NCBI GenBank assembly: GCA_025558095.1
Contig: JAIVFI010000021.1
Location: 558,001 to 622,000 of the forward strand
Direction: 5' to 3'
DNA: 64,000 bases
Source: Hyaloraphidium curvatum
Taxonomy: Eukaryota; Monoblepharomycota; Hyaloraphidiomycetes; Hyaloraphidiales; Hyaloraphidiaceae
The translations under genes and the position numbers were made by a program. Positions 20,886 to 32,417 of this stretch are shown in pieces. The notes below the pieces were generated by a model. That model was not told where the DNA came from. It ran no database searches and saw only the letters and a list, made by a program, of their open reading frames with translations. Each line of letters begins with the position of its first letter. The stretch's first letter is position 1.

Positions 20886-21161
20886 TCATATACATGCACT
20901 GTTTGCTGCAGTCGGAATTGCGGGATGTTTCATGAGGGCGTCGATGGTCACCTCTTTCGGACTGACGAAGCGGTTGTACTCGTAGGCATGCCGGTCCTCG
21001 AGATCCACCAACCGCGCAGGCAGCTCGGTGCCCTCCTTCAAGCTCGTGAGCAAATTATACACCTCTTGTACCATCACGGGGAGTCGCGCATCCAGACGAT
21101 CCCTGCAGACACGCACTAGCAGTACAAGTACAAGCAGTGCATGGTTGTTTATCGTCATCAC
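20886..21161 (-). CDS. Possible small secreted ORF, unknown
   Basis: A 91-aa ATG-initiated frame with a short hydrophobic stretch near the start (NNHALLVLVLLVRVC) that could be a signal peptide, followed by a hydrophilic part (VDLEDRHAYEYNRFVSPKEV). Composition is unlike the Arg/Ala-rich shadow frames around it. It could instead be the first exon of a longer minus-strand gene or a remnant. No family recognised. Confidence 0.3.
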   Translation of the reverse strand: MMTINNHALLVLVLLVRVCRDRLDARLPVMVQEVYNLLTSLKEGTELPARLVDLEDRHAYEYNRFVSPKEVTIDALMKHPAIPTAANSACI

Positions 21162-23513
21162 CCGGACTCGCCGATTGGTTCTCCATCTCAGTAGCTTTTG
21201 CCATTCTGCTGAACAAGTAGAGTGCGTACTTCCATGCTGGGTAGATCTACAATAGCGATAGTCTGCCAGAATGCGATAATAGATATGCTGTATCTTTTTC
21301 TGGGCCCGCGGTGGCCGCAGCTTTTCACTTTTGGCTTGTCAAGTCATTTCCAGATTATTCAATGGTGGCAACTTGGAACCATTGCTGCGCCCTGCTGCAC
21401 GCCTTCTACGCTTCGTACCTTCAACACTGCCCATCGCATCACTCTTTAAAGATGCAACGGCCGTATCTGTTGTGTCAGAGTCGCAGTAGCTATGTCCTCG
21501 GCGGTCTGACGGCCTGATGCCTGGAACATCTGGCTCTAGTACCATGTACAGACCAAAACAAAATCCCACGTTTTTGATCCCGGGGAGGGAAGGAAGAAGG
21601 GGAGAAGAAGGGAAAAGGGAAAGGAAGAAGAAAAGAAGAGGAGGGAGGGAGAAGGAACGGGAACACAGAGAAGAAGCGTACGATCGTCATGTATTTGTCA
21701 ATCTTCACGTACTCGCTTCCGCGACCTCGTTTTCCTCGATCGCCTTCTGCGGAGCCATGCTATAGTCAATCATATGCGTGGCCATCCTCCATGGCGGTCC
21801 TGCGCGTTGGAGACACGTTCGGGAACACCGCTTTCGAGAGAGGTCCTGCACCGCTCCCTTCCCTTCCTCTTCTTGGCGGTCGCGTGAGCGTTAACGAGAT
21901 TCGATTGCACTTGAAAGTTGCTTTGAGGTGCGCGCCGCGATTCGCTGCCTTCGCTGGTCGCGCTACGGCCAATCCATGGTCGGAGACCGCAAACGCTCCT
22001 TGCTTGGTCCCTTCTCCGGCTTGGTGAAGCTCATCCCAACATCATTGGTGTAGACCACGGCACGTGCGGGCTGTCCTGCGGCCGCGAAGTGCGCGCTGGG
22101 CGGTTCTGCGGCGCGATCTCGGGGAAGGTGGTCAAAGTCCTCAGATGGGTTGGTTCCCCATCGTGCAAGCCCCTGTTAATGACGAATGATGCCCTGTGAT
22201 ATCAGCAAATGATTCGCGGCACGATGCGCTGCAGCAAGAGTACGTCAATGGGTTGATCGAGTTGAGACCTTACCCGCTGGGCGCCAGGGTCGCAGCACAG
22301 CAAAGGTGGCCCAGTTTTCAAGCAAGGAGCAAGCAGTACGTTAGCTGAGCTGCCTATGCTGCGACGGAAGGTGCCCATTTGTGATGCGATCGCTGGCAAA
22401 AGCAGAGGATTGAGGTCGCGAGCGCCAGTGGGAGCCCCGGCGACGCGGCTTGAGGCTCCCTCCCCAGAAGTGTCCCGACTCGAAGGAGCGATGGTAGAGC
22501 CCGCCCACGCTTTAACGCCGGGACCGGCTTCGCCGCCGACGCGCCCTTAAGATGTCGATGTCGGGGTGGCTGGCTGCGAAAGGGCAGATAGCCCGCCCGA
22601 GGCCACAGTCAAGGCCGAGCGGAGGTCCCAGATTCCTCGCTGTCCGTCCGAGCAGCCCTCGCGGTGTCGATGATCCGCGCAAACGCCAGAAGAGGCCCTC
22701 GAGGGTCAGCCAGCGAGCGGGGCCGTCCCTGCCTCCTTCTGGCCTTCTTCGGCCTAGTTATGCCGTCCATCGGCGGCAGACGGCTTGCCACCATGCAGAG
22801 CCCAAGTGGGCGCGGCGAATATGACGTCCTTGGAGAGTCGGTTCCGTGGAAGGAAGAAGGGTGTCCACTTCACGAGGCGACGTCCCAAAGCCGCCCAGGA
22901 ACCGAGCCTATACCGCCCAGCGCCAAGATTTTCTCTTTCTTTTGCCGTTTTGCGAGGATAATCGCGGGATTGACGGGGCATCGAGGCGCGATACGCGCGC
23001 TTCGGATCCCGCGCTTCCGGAACCGTGTCGGCGGGGGCCTTCCAGACCATCGAGGGGCCCGGGAAGCTCCAATCCGGTTGCAAGGATGATCTCCATGCCG
23101 CAGGGCCCGGCGGCGGTGGTCCAGCGCATCGCATTTTGATCCTGGGCGGGTTCGAAGTTGAAGTGGGGTTAACCGAGTTGAAGTGGAGTTAACTCCGCAC
23201 GGTGCCCGTTAGTTGAAGGGGGGTGCCGGTCTGTGTATCGCGCGACTCCCGAACATCTCCCTTTGGCATCTGGCCCGGTTGGCAACTGAACTGCACATTC
23301 CACCGTTCTACCTCCTACGATGCCCTTGATACTGCTGAGGCGAGAGGAAGGTCAGGCAGTGCGAGTTGGCACGGAAATCAGAGCCCCCTTGTGCAGGGAC
23401 TTGTACAGGGCATGAGCCAGATGTGCCGATCGAAAACACGGGAAGAACGGCTCGAAACCCCCGAATGGGATTCAGGCCGCCGTATTGCACCTCAGAGATG
23501 TCCCTCCCTGGTC
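21162..23513. other. Gene-poor stretch between gene A fragment and transposase relic
   Basis: About 2.3 kb in which I see no frame with recognisable protein on either strand. It contains a 76-nt pure purine run (annotated separately) and otherwise unremarkable GC-rich sequence; probably degraded repeat DNA. Confidence 0.5.
21582..21657 (+). repeat. 76-nt uninterrupted polypurine tract
   Basis: Every base from 21582 to 21657 is A or G (GGGAGGGA, GAAGAAG and GGAAAAGGGAAA blocks). Such tracts can form triplex DNA, serve as nucleosome-free regions, or derive from polypurine-rich transposon ends; nothing here decides between these. Confidence 0.9.
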
Positions 23514-24559
23514 TCAGATGGGGCAATACGGTGTGGGGCGCACCGGATTCGGGGTCAGCCAAACGTCACACCGGACGAGATCGAGTTCACGCGCGGCACG
23601 AAGCAGGGGCTTCGTAGCGGGTGCCGCATCAGCCGATCTCCATCGCAGTGCAGACATCCGTAAAGGATTGGCAGGGCCGCGGCGCCGCAGGCTCGAAACC
23701 ACGGCGCGGAGCGGCGGCATCCCCGCGGGGACATTCGCTCGGCGTTTCCCAGCACATCGGCGCCTTCTCGCCGCACTGCGGCAGGCACGGCGCAGCAATT
23801 GCTTCCACAGTGATACCTCGCGGTACCACATGGTTCCAGCTCGGGGTGCGTTGTCCCGGCTTCGACGCTCCACTTCGGACTTCACCCCGCTCGTCCGGAA
23901 TAGAGATTGTTGCCATCCTGGCTCTATTTGCTCCGCTTCGAAAACTTTGCGTCCTCCACCTTGGCACGGAGCCGCCAGTGGCGCCCGTCCCTCGGACCCG
24001 TCCTCCGACATGGGTGGCCGACCCCTGCCCTGAGCCCATAGTTGCCGCGCCGCAGCTCCTTTCACATCTCCCAAAAGGTAGGAAGGGCCTTCGTTGATAT
24101 GGAACGACGACTCGTCGAGGGAGGCGAGGTCGGTTTCGTCGGCGCCCGCGACGGCCTCGTGGAAGGCGAGGTGCCGCTCCGGCTGGGCTGCGGCCTCCGA
24201 GCTCGTCACCCGCAGCCTCTTGCGCGTCACACCGTGTTCCTGCAGGATCTTTGAAACCCACTGCTGCGAGATGGCGACCCCGAACCGGTCCATGAAGGCC
24301 CTTGCCATGCCGGCCTGGCTTGCAGTCACCTTCGACACGGCAAACTCGGCCAGCCATCTAGTCCTATCTGTGGTGACTTTCCGGCCCGGCCTTTGCGCGT
24401 GGCCGGCGCGGGCCCTTGCTCGACCTTCTGGATCCGCCGGTACAGCGTGCTGCGGTCCACGCCAAAGAGATCGCAGATGGCGGGGACGTCGAGGAACTTG
24501 CGGCTCTTCAGTTGCCAAGCGACCTCGCGGCGGTCGACGAGCCGTCCAGCAGATCTCAT
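23514..24559 (-). pseudogene. Decayed Tc1/mariner-IS630-like transposase
   Basis: On the minus strand an N-terminal helix-turn-helix segment (DVPAICDLFGVDRSTLYRRIQ) is followed, after a one-base frame change near 24360-24390, by a second helix-turn-helix region (QAGMARAFMDRFGVAISQQW, then VSKILQEHGV) and LASLDESSFHINEGPSYLLG, which carries the first catalytic Asp of the DDE fold as in Tc1/IS630 enzymes. Beyond that the frame degenerates into Arg/Ala-rich nonsense, and the second Asp (usually in DNA.FH) and the PYSPDLNPIE block are not recoverable. Terminal inverted repeats could not be recognised. A dead copy. Confidence 0.7.
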
Positions 24560-24677
24560 GGCAACGGCGGGAACGGATATCTAGTCCGCAAGGTGCAATT
24601 GTTCAACTAGCCTTGTGGGGGGCGGACCAATCCCTTGGACCCGTGCCAGGGCCGGCGCACCCCCACACAAATATCTC

Positions 24678-24716
24678 GACTTCCTGAGCTCGGAAATCGC
24701 TGGGAAAACGTCGCAA
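24678..24716 (+). repeat. Short direct repeat, left copy flanking gene A
   Basis: About 39 nt (containing GAGCTCGGAAATCGCTGGGA) match 29378-29415 with one substitution and one missing base, in the same orientation. The pair brackets gene A at a distance of about 4.7 kb. Similarity fades downstream. Confidence 0.75.
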
Positions 24717-24995
24717 ACGATTGCGAGAGAGTGAAATGAAAGACGCAGGATGCATCCGGTGATTTCGAGTTCGGGTCTCTCGGCCCTTGTGGTACAATCG
24801 GCTAGTATCCTGCCCGGCTATCCACACGCTCCCGTGCTTCCTCCAAATGATTGCCTCGCGGTGCATGTATATCGACGCTTTTTTGATCTAGTCAATAGAT
24901 CGTTCGGCGGCGTCGTACTCGTCGGCCGTCGCCTTGTTGACACGTCATCCGATCGGACGCCCCGGAGAAACGAAACGCCATCCCCCTTTGCCGCG

Positions 24996-27900
24996 ATGGA
25001 CCTCGTCGCGGCGTTGACCGCATACGCGGCCGCAATCCGCTTCGACCCGGCTTTCGTCGTCGGAGGCCTCGCCGTGGTGCTGGAGAGCGGGCTGCTCCTC
25101 GGCTTCCGGTTCGGCCCCGCGCCGTCCCTCACGCTGAACATCGGCGGGCCGGGCGGCATCCGGGTCATCGCGCCCGACGAGGAGGTCCACGGCGTGTGTT
25201 ATCTTCAGCTGTGGTTCCCTGCCGACGAGGCGGGGCGGGATCTGTGGCAGCGCTGCCTCGCGGCGAGCGCCCGCAACGATGCCCCAACCGCGGTCACGCT
25301 CGACGGAGCGGCGCTGGAGGCACTATACGGCGGGCAAACCGAAAATACGGAGGCGCGGGAGGCGGCTTTCAAGTACGAGCGGGTCGTTCGGGAAGTCGGA
25401 CGCGTTCCGGACCTCAAGCTCGGCCTCGTCACGGGGCAGCAGAACCCGGTGGTCCTCGACCTCTGGGAAACGATCCTAATCTGGCTCATATGCGCTCTCT
25501 TTGGCGCCAAAGCCAAGAACCTTTCCCCCTACCCCAAGCATTCTTACGTGCGCCGTCCTGGGACGGATGTCGTTTTGGCGCTCGTCGCGGAGCGGGTGCG
25601 CTTTCTCGCCCTTTCCCCTCCGGGCTCCTACCGCCACCTTGGCGCGCCCGGCTTCCACGTCTTGGGACCCGCAGATCGATGGAAGCACCGTTCCGTGGAC
25701 CTTCTGCTGGCCATCTTCGTGCAAGGCGTTCTTGGAGATGTTTTCTCTGGGACTCCGTGGCCAAGGTTTTTGGACTGGTATCGCTCCCTCTCCCTCTCCG
25801 AGCTCATCGACGCGGACCGTGACGTCGGGCGCCACCTGGTCACCGAGACGGGTGCATCCATCCTCATCCATTTCGGCGAGTCTCGGTCCCCTTCCTTCTC
25901 GGTGCCGCCCAACGAGGCGCTTTCGGAGACGCGCGGGCACCTGGCAAGGTGCTACGATTTTTCCATCCGGCGTGTGGAACTTGATGGGGGCGGGGAGGTG
26001 GTTTTCCTGCAGATCGCCACGGTGCACGCTGGCTTTGGGTTCTATGGAACGGCTTTGCGCATGCGCGTCATTGACGTGTTAAGGAGGCTCGCCGATCTGC
26101 TCGAGCTCGTCGTCGCGGAAGAGGAGCGGCTGATGCACGAAGTGGGTTGGGACTTTCCAGCTAGGGGCGCGATCCTGACACCCCTTCCTACCCTTCCCTT
26201 CGTCCCACTCCACAACACAGGATGGACTCCAGCTCCGCTCCTACGCGCTCGCGGAGAGGCTTCTTGGCTTCGCGCAGCCGCTTCTCGGGCCGTACCGCGA
26301 GGCTATTTACGCGCTCGAGGTTGCGGCCGGGGAGCGCGGTTTGGAGCCGCCGCTGCACGAGCTCATCCCTCCCGTCGACCCCCGGAACTACGGGCCTGCG
26401 GATATTGACCTCCTGGTTGCAAACCTGAAGGAGAACCTGGAGAAGCTCGGAGTTGCGCGGCTGGACGAGGTCGCGGAGCTCAAGACGTGGTTCGGCCCGG
26501 ACGCGACTCTGGCGGACGTGGCAGGGGCGAAGCCGGCGCCAGGGACCGCAGCGGACGCCAGCACGGAGGCAGAGGTAGAGCTTGCTTCCGAGGATGAGCC
26601 GTTCGCCGGCGCGGACCGCTCGGACGTCAACGTCGTGCTGGCCCACGCCGCCCCCGACGCCGCTCCTGCGACCGATCCCGCTGGCGTGCAGCCTGGTGCT
26701 CCTGCGGCCCCGGAGAGCATCGAGGAGCGGCTCAGCTACATGCCGCCGGATCGGGGCAAGGATCTTTACCTGCGGCTCCACCAGGAGGCCGGGAGGCGGT
26801 ACCCGGCTTGCGTCGGACGGCGGGGCTTCGATGCGATGGACGAGGGGCGGAAAGCACTGATTCTGGCCGGCATTCTCGCCGAGTGGCGCGAGGAGGACGC
26901 CGAGGCTGCGTACCACCGCCTCGCGACCGGCGTGATGGAGAAGCTCGTCGAGGATGGGCTATTCGATCCGAAGATGGTCTCGCCAGAGGTCGTCCGCAAG
27001 CAGGCCACCTGGCTGTCGGCAATTCTGAGGACCCGGAAGCCGACGCCCGGGGCAACCAGGCCGATTGAGAAACTCTTCTTCACCTGCTGCGGACTCGTCG
27101 CCAGCAATGCTCTATGCGAGCATTCCGAAACGTTTGCGCCGTACCTGGTGCACCCCACGTGTTACGCTCCGAACGACGTCCACCAGGTCACTCCCATCTT
27201 GCTCACCGACAGGTGCAGCACGGGACCGCGCTTCGGATTCGATGCCATACCCTTCGAGTCCGCCGAGCCTGCCTTCCCTCCCGACACCGTCACCTTCCCG
27301 CGGGCCCCACTCCTTCCCACCGCGTTCGACTACTGCGCTTTGGAGCTGGAACGCGAAGGGCCTCGCCTCGTGAACCACCGCCAGCTAGCTCGCTTCGTGT
27401 CAAAGTCGCTCCTACGGCTCGTGGACCTCGCAGACCGTGCGCCAGCCGAGCTGCCTGCGCTCCGCGGCTGCGAGCTCGCCCAGGCCCGCGTGATCGTCGA
27501 CCTTTACGGGGAGGAGTTCATAAGGAAGATCGTTTCCTACCAGCAGGTCACCTTGGGCCCGGAGAAGGGCAAGCATATTTCCTTCGCACTGCTCGTCAAG
27601 CGGCAGCTCGATCTTGTGCTGGGACCTCCCGAGCTCACCCTGTTCGACGCGCGGATGGGATGCAATCTGTACTACTACCGGATCGGGCCGGTTGGGGCGG
27701 AAGGCATCGGGCAGCAGCTCGTGCCAGACTTGGAGTGGGAGGATTTCGGCACGGCCCTGGGCATCCGGCGCGCCGAGGCCAACGCCAAAAGGAAGCCGGA
27801 GAGAAAGTCCGACTTTTCGTGCGCTTGCCCACGCTGCCATGGCGGGCACAGGGGTGACGGAGGCCCGCGGTTGCGGGTCGGACAGCGCGAGCACCCGCTC

Positions 27901-28686
27901 TATCTTTCCGACGCCTCGACCATTGCGGCCCACACGCTGCAGGACGGCGAGTTCCACCTCCTCGTCCAGCGCGACGCTGCCGACGGGCCGCCTTCCGGGC
28001 CTCGTGCTCTCGACGTCGGGCCGCGCGAGGCGGCTGATCCGGTTTGCGATCTTGCCGCGATTGATGAGGCCCCAGCACCCGGACCCGTCCTCCTCTGCGA
28101 CAACTGCACCTGGAAGAACGAGTGCCGACACGCCACGCACGCCCTGTGGCTCGCGTTTTTCCGGAACACCGTCGTCAAGCGGATCAAGGTCGCGTTATCG
28201 GAGGCATCGCTCTGGATTCCCGCGCTGGTCCCGGCGAACACGGCGTTGAAGGAGCAGAAGCAGAAGCCGCGGGGGTTAGGCGGGCAGAAGGGTGGTCGCC
28301 AGAGGGTGCGGAGCGCAGCGGCGCCGATTGCCGTGGATCCGGTTCCCGGGGAGGGCGGTGACGCTTCGGACGGCGGTGCTTCGGACGGCGACGACGAAGG
28401 AGCGCCCGTGGCCAAGAGGCCGAAGCTCGACGGTGGCGTCGAGGAGCCGGTGGATGCGTCGGCGGAGGCGGAAGGGGAGCCGGCGAGTGCGGTGGCAGAG
28501 GCGGAGGTGGAGGATGGCGGCCCTGAACGGTTGTTCAGGCTCTTCCGCGACGAGCTCGAGCACCCTCGCTGCCGTGACCAGGGCTGGTCAAACTGCGTGT
28601 TCGAGGACGAGTATGACTCTTCCGACGAGGAGACCTGGGGCTGGGAAGACCCCGACTGGGAGGAAGGCGAATGGGTCGAGCTGTAG
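24996..28686 (+). CDS. Gene A: unknown large protein, probable element-borne gene
   Basis: Two exons (24996-26141, 26221-28686) and a 79-nt intron (GTGGGT...ACACAG) give 1203 aa from the ATG at 24996. I recognise no family. Visible features: an Ala-rich, possibly membrane-facing start; a globular first 400 residues; an acidic linker; a Cys-rich pair near residue 920 (CACPRCHGGHRGDGG) and another near 1005 (CDNCTWKNECRH), both plausible zinc sites; a basic stretch GLGGQKGGRQRVR; a nuclear-localisation-like AKRPKLD; and a very acidic, Trp-rich tail (WGWEDPDWEEGEWVEL). This suggests a nuclear nucleic-acid-binding protein. The 3' half is duplicated at 20171-20840 and short direct repeats flank the locus, so it may be a mobile-element or amplified-family gene. 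Confidence 0.75.
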
Positions 28687-28762
28687 ATGGAGTGAAATCG
28701 AGGACATGGAACGCTGCGACGTCATCGTCTCCGATCCGATCCACCGACCACCTCCGGGACGC

Positions 28763-29377
28763 CGCGATATCCTCGCCAGACGTTTCGAAACCCTGCCAAC
28801 GTGATTGCCTCTACCATGCGGCGTAACTGTCCGCCTGGGCCTCGGCTTCCGGATCCGCAACGACGAGAATAGGGAGTTCGCCGGGTACGCGAGGCACGGG
28901 GTCTTCCGCGACGCCGGTGCGGTCGATGGCGACGTCGGCGTACAGGGGCTGTAGCGAACATCGCCAGTCCGGCGGCCCCGGGCCGCGGACCCCACCCCGC
29001 CCATGCCCACCGCTCGTCCGTCCCGCCTCCGTCCCGCGCCCCGCCCCGCCGAGCGCATGATCCATTGCCTTGCGGTGATTTTGCGGCCGTCGGGCGGGTC
29101 GGCGGACGCCCGAGGAGGGCGCGGGGGCGGGTGGATGTGTGCCGTTTTTCGCGCGCGCTCTGCCCTCACCCGCGCCAGACGGACCCCGCGGGCCGGAACA
29201 ATCGGGAGTGAGAAAATGCCGGATGCTTTTACGCCGATCGCACCGGATTGGCCTCTCCGGGTGCGCTCCCGGGTTGTCCGGCCGCTCCCGATGGTTTGCG
29301 GCGGGGATGCGGGGTTTGTTTTGCAAGCCCTTGGCAGACCAAGCCCTTAGCCTCGCCCCCCTCGCTCCCTCGCTCTT
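28763..29377. other. Intergenic between gene A and the tRNA-Trp region
   Basis: GC-rich sequence with only short overlapping frames on both strands and no recognisable protein. Similarity to the gene A fragment at 20 kb has ended by 28732. Confidence 0.4.
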
Positions 29378-29415
29378 GACTTCCCGAGCTCGGAAATCGC
29401 TGGAAAACGTCGCAA
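29378..29415 (+). repeat. Short direct repeat, right copy flanking gene A
   Basis: Partner of 24678-24716, same orientation. It ends about 50 bp before the 3' end of the tRNA-Trp gene, which is encoded on the opposite strand. Confidence 0.75.
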
Positions 29416-29463
29416 TGAAGCGCAGGAGTGGAGTGAAGTGTGCAAAATTTTTTGTGGTTTTGT

Positions 29464-29535
29464 GAGGACTGACGGATTTGAACCGCCGACCAATCGATCT
29501 GGAGTCGAACGCGCTGCCAACTGCGCCAAGCCCTC
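29464..29535 (-). tRNA. tRNA-Trp (anticodon CCA)
   Basis: The 72-nt minus-strand sequence folds into a full cloverleaf. The acceptor GAGGGCT pairs with AGTCCTC (one G-U); the D arm is GCGC/GCGC with AGTTGGCA in the loop; the anticodon loop is CTCCAGA with CCA at 34-36; the variable loop has 5 nt; the T arm is GGCGG/CCGTC around TTCAAAT. There is no intron and CCA is not encoded. The top pair of the anticodon stem is U-U, the one weak spot. A short T run follows downstream as a possible Pol III terminator. Confidence 0.95.
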
Positions 29536-30290
29536 TTGAAGGGCATTCTATTACCCAGGGCATCGCGGGCGTGCGGTGTGAACAAATCTGATCTGACTTT
29601 CCTTTACCCGGACCGGGGCGTCGTGCAGGACCTCGTCGCCATGGTTCGTGCACGTGTGCATGGTATTGGATCGGCCCGAAGATACAAAGACCTAGAGCTT
29701 TGAGAGTTCTGTCAGGTATGTATTACGTCGAATGACGCTTGTAGAAGCGCACGGCATTCCGAAACTATCAGAGCGCGGTCGCACGAGCCGAAAGCGCGTA
29801 CACGTCTCCGTTGAAAACCGCGAGCCAATCCACCCGCGAGCTTAATTTTCAAAGTGCAGGCAACGATGTGGGCCAGGAGATCGGTGAGGGGGGTCTTTGT
29901 CCACCATAAATCCGTGGCATGCCCGTCATCCGCTTCCGAGTGCACGCTTTGGTGCCAAGTGGCAGCGATCGGGTCCTCGGGCGGCTAGTCGAATCCGACG
30001 TAGGTACAGCACTATCGGAACGAAGTTTATGCCCTTGCCATTTGTGAGATTCTTGAGATTCTCCGATGACAGCGATGGGAAAGCCTATGCTGCAAGAATG
30101 CATAAGCTTCTTATTCCCCACTGCAAGAATACATACAACACACTGACTGCAAGCCAGGTCCCAAAACGTGATACATGATGTGCTTGCTGGATTTGATTTG
30201 ATTCCACACTCCATCCTCCTTTTTCCATCTTGAACCGTTCCGTTTTCCGCCCTCGTCCTCCATTCGAACTGCATGTCACAACCAGTGGAT
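29536..30290. other. Intergenic, lower GC, no gene seen
   Basis: Between the tRNA and the Ig-like protein gene. Frames are short and unconvincing on both strands; part of it should be the 3' untranslated region of the downstream minus-strand gene. Confidence 0.4.
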
Positions 30291-32417
30291 TTAGGTCGTG
30301 AAGTTGAGCCGCACACTCCCGGCGTCGTAGACGACATCAGCAACTGTGCTGGCAGACACCAGCAGCCACGGCCCAAGCAACGATTTGGCATACGTTGCAC
30401 TAGCCTTGCCTGCCGCATTTGTGGCGTTGGTCTGCAGCAGCTGACCCCAGGCATTGAACGCAATATCGAAACCTTGGAGAGCGGTCGTAGTGAAGGGATC
30501 CGTGAGCGTGGCTGTGAAAAGGGTGTTGGTCCCTCCTGTTGAGGCGCACGGGGGCAAGCTTGACGATCAAGGCTGCTGTGACGTTCGAAGGGCCGACGTC
30601 CTCGCCGCCGGTGAACTCGGCCAGCAGAGTGCCGTTCCCGCCCGGCTGCATGGGGGCGCGGTAGACGAGCGATGCGATCCCGGTGGCGCCCGTCACGTTA
30701 CTGCCGATCGGGGCGCCGTCGAGCGAAAAGGAGATCTGCCTGCCGGCTCCGACCCTGGTCCTGTTTGCGGCAAAAGACAAGGTAGCCGAGATTGTGGCGT
30801 CGCGGCCTTTGGTGCCAGTCACCGCGCTCATCGCAATTGACAAACGGGGACGGACGAAGGGCACCGATCCCGCCGCAGAGCTTCCGAGCGTTGAGCCGTC
30901 GCCTGCCCATGATACATTGATCGGCGTCGGCACAGCGGGGATCGTGTAGGAGAACGAGGCGAGGCCCAGGGAGTTGGTCGTTGCTGCAAGAGTGGCTGCC
31001 TGTCCCTGAGTGGCCAGCACGAGGCGCTTCGCGGCCACCGGTCTGCCCGCCGCATCCGTGAGTGTAGCGTTGATCGCGCCCTTGTCACCCGCTGGTACTC
31101 CGACAGGGAGTTGGAGCGAAATTGCGGTGACCTGGTACACCCGAAGGGTGCCGTTGCGGGAGGATGTGGTGCCGGTGGCCAACGTCGGCAACACAGGGAG
31201 GAGTTGTCCGGCCTTGAGGTCCACAGGGAGCTGCACAGAGCTCCGGGCAGAGCCGCAAGAGTCGGTGATAGATGTACCGGGAACGAGAACGTTGTTGACG
31301 TTGAATGTTACGGCGACACCGGCTGCGGGGGACCCATCGGGATTCAAAACGACCGCCGATATGCCTGCCCGCGTTCCTGCCACGACATTGGAGTCGGCGG
31401 CGGCAACAAAGGTCGGCATAGGGGCCGCACCTGGGCGTAAACGCGATTAGCACAACCAACAAAACGGTGCTTGAGGACGCCAACCGAAGACAAAGGAAGT
31501 TGGGGTCGGGGTGAACGTTGCACTCTGCGTCATCGTTTCCATCATCGCCTCTGTGAGCGTTTCGACGGTGGTTGTCGCTGCATAAGTCTGGAGAAAGCAG
31601 GTGTCGGCGTCTAAAGTGGACGGCGGGAACGATGCATACCATTGTGGCCGCTTCGGACGTCGTGAGAATTTCGGTCGTGCTGGTTTGCGGCGGTTGCCAG
31701 TTGATCGCAATAGAGTACGTGCTTGTGGTTCGACCGTCCGCGGCAATGACACTGACGTAGACCGTGTTGTCGCCGGCCCTGGGCAAGGAGATCGCAGTTG
31801 CAACGTTTGAGATAAGCGTCGTAAAAGGACCAGCAGGATCGTTGAATGTATAGCCAAGCATCGCGCCGACGTCAGTGGTCACAGCCTTGAGCAAGAGTTC
31901 CGAAGTCGGGCCCTGGTACGGGATAGGCCAGAATGTGTAATTGGTAAAGGCGGAGCCGTGAATGACAAACGGTGGCCGCAGAGACCCTTGGTCAAGCACG
32001 AGGTCCGAAAGCGTCGAATCCGAGCTGGGAGGGACGGTGCTGGTCGCGGCAAAGGTCTGGAGGGAGCAAACTTCAGTGCATAAACCGGACGACTGCAAAA
32101 ATGCACACCGTCGTGGCCGCTTCCAATGTCGTAGTCTCCGTCAATGTCTCCGTCACAGTCTCCGTCGTCGTTTTTGTGTCGGGGCAAGCAAAGTTAGTGC
32201 GATCGGGAGTGGGCCAAATGTTGGCTTACCGGAGAAGGGTTGAAGAGCTCTATATCATAGATTACTGGCCCCGAAACTGGATTCAATATGATCCAGATCT
32301 TGTTGTTGCCATAGACCATAGGCACATCTTTCCCAGAACCTGAACTTAACGCCTCGCGGGTGCGGTCTCCATCGGTGGAGTAGAACAGTGTCCCTGACGG
32401 AGTACGGCGAAAAGAAG
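30291..32417 (-). CDS. Extracellular repeat protein with cadherin-like and Ig-like (Big_1-type) beta-sandwich domains, 5' end unresolved
   Basis: Visible exons: 32417-32230, 32159-32109, 32056-31640, 31587-31485, and 31430 to 30291. The first holds TLFYSTDGDR and IWIILNPVSGPVIYDIELF. A Thr-rich segment leads into LSDLVLDQG...YTFWPIPYQG...VYVSVIAADGRTTSTYSIAI, a cadherin-like beta-sandwich. The last exon carries at least three Ig-like repeats (VLNPDGSPAAGVAVTF, GAINATLTDAAGRPVAAK, ISFSLDGAPIGSNVTGATG), as in invasin/intimin or filamin-like proteins. Near 30550 the frame must shift by one base to reach TNTLFTATLTD; no intron explains this, so it is a frameshift or a sequence error. The start codon and any signal peptide lie upstream of 32417 and were not found. 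Likely secreted or wall-attached. Confidence 0.6.

Noticed and set aside
24784-24816. tRNA-like 5' half (GTGGTACAATCGGCTAGTAT with a good D arm)
   Set aside because: No anticodon stem, T arm or acceptor partner follows, and a permuted arrangement using upstream GAGTTCGGGTCTC does not pair; at most a tRNA-derived fragment.
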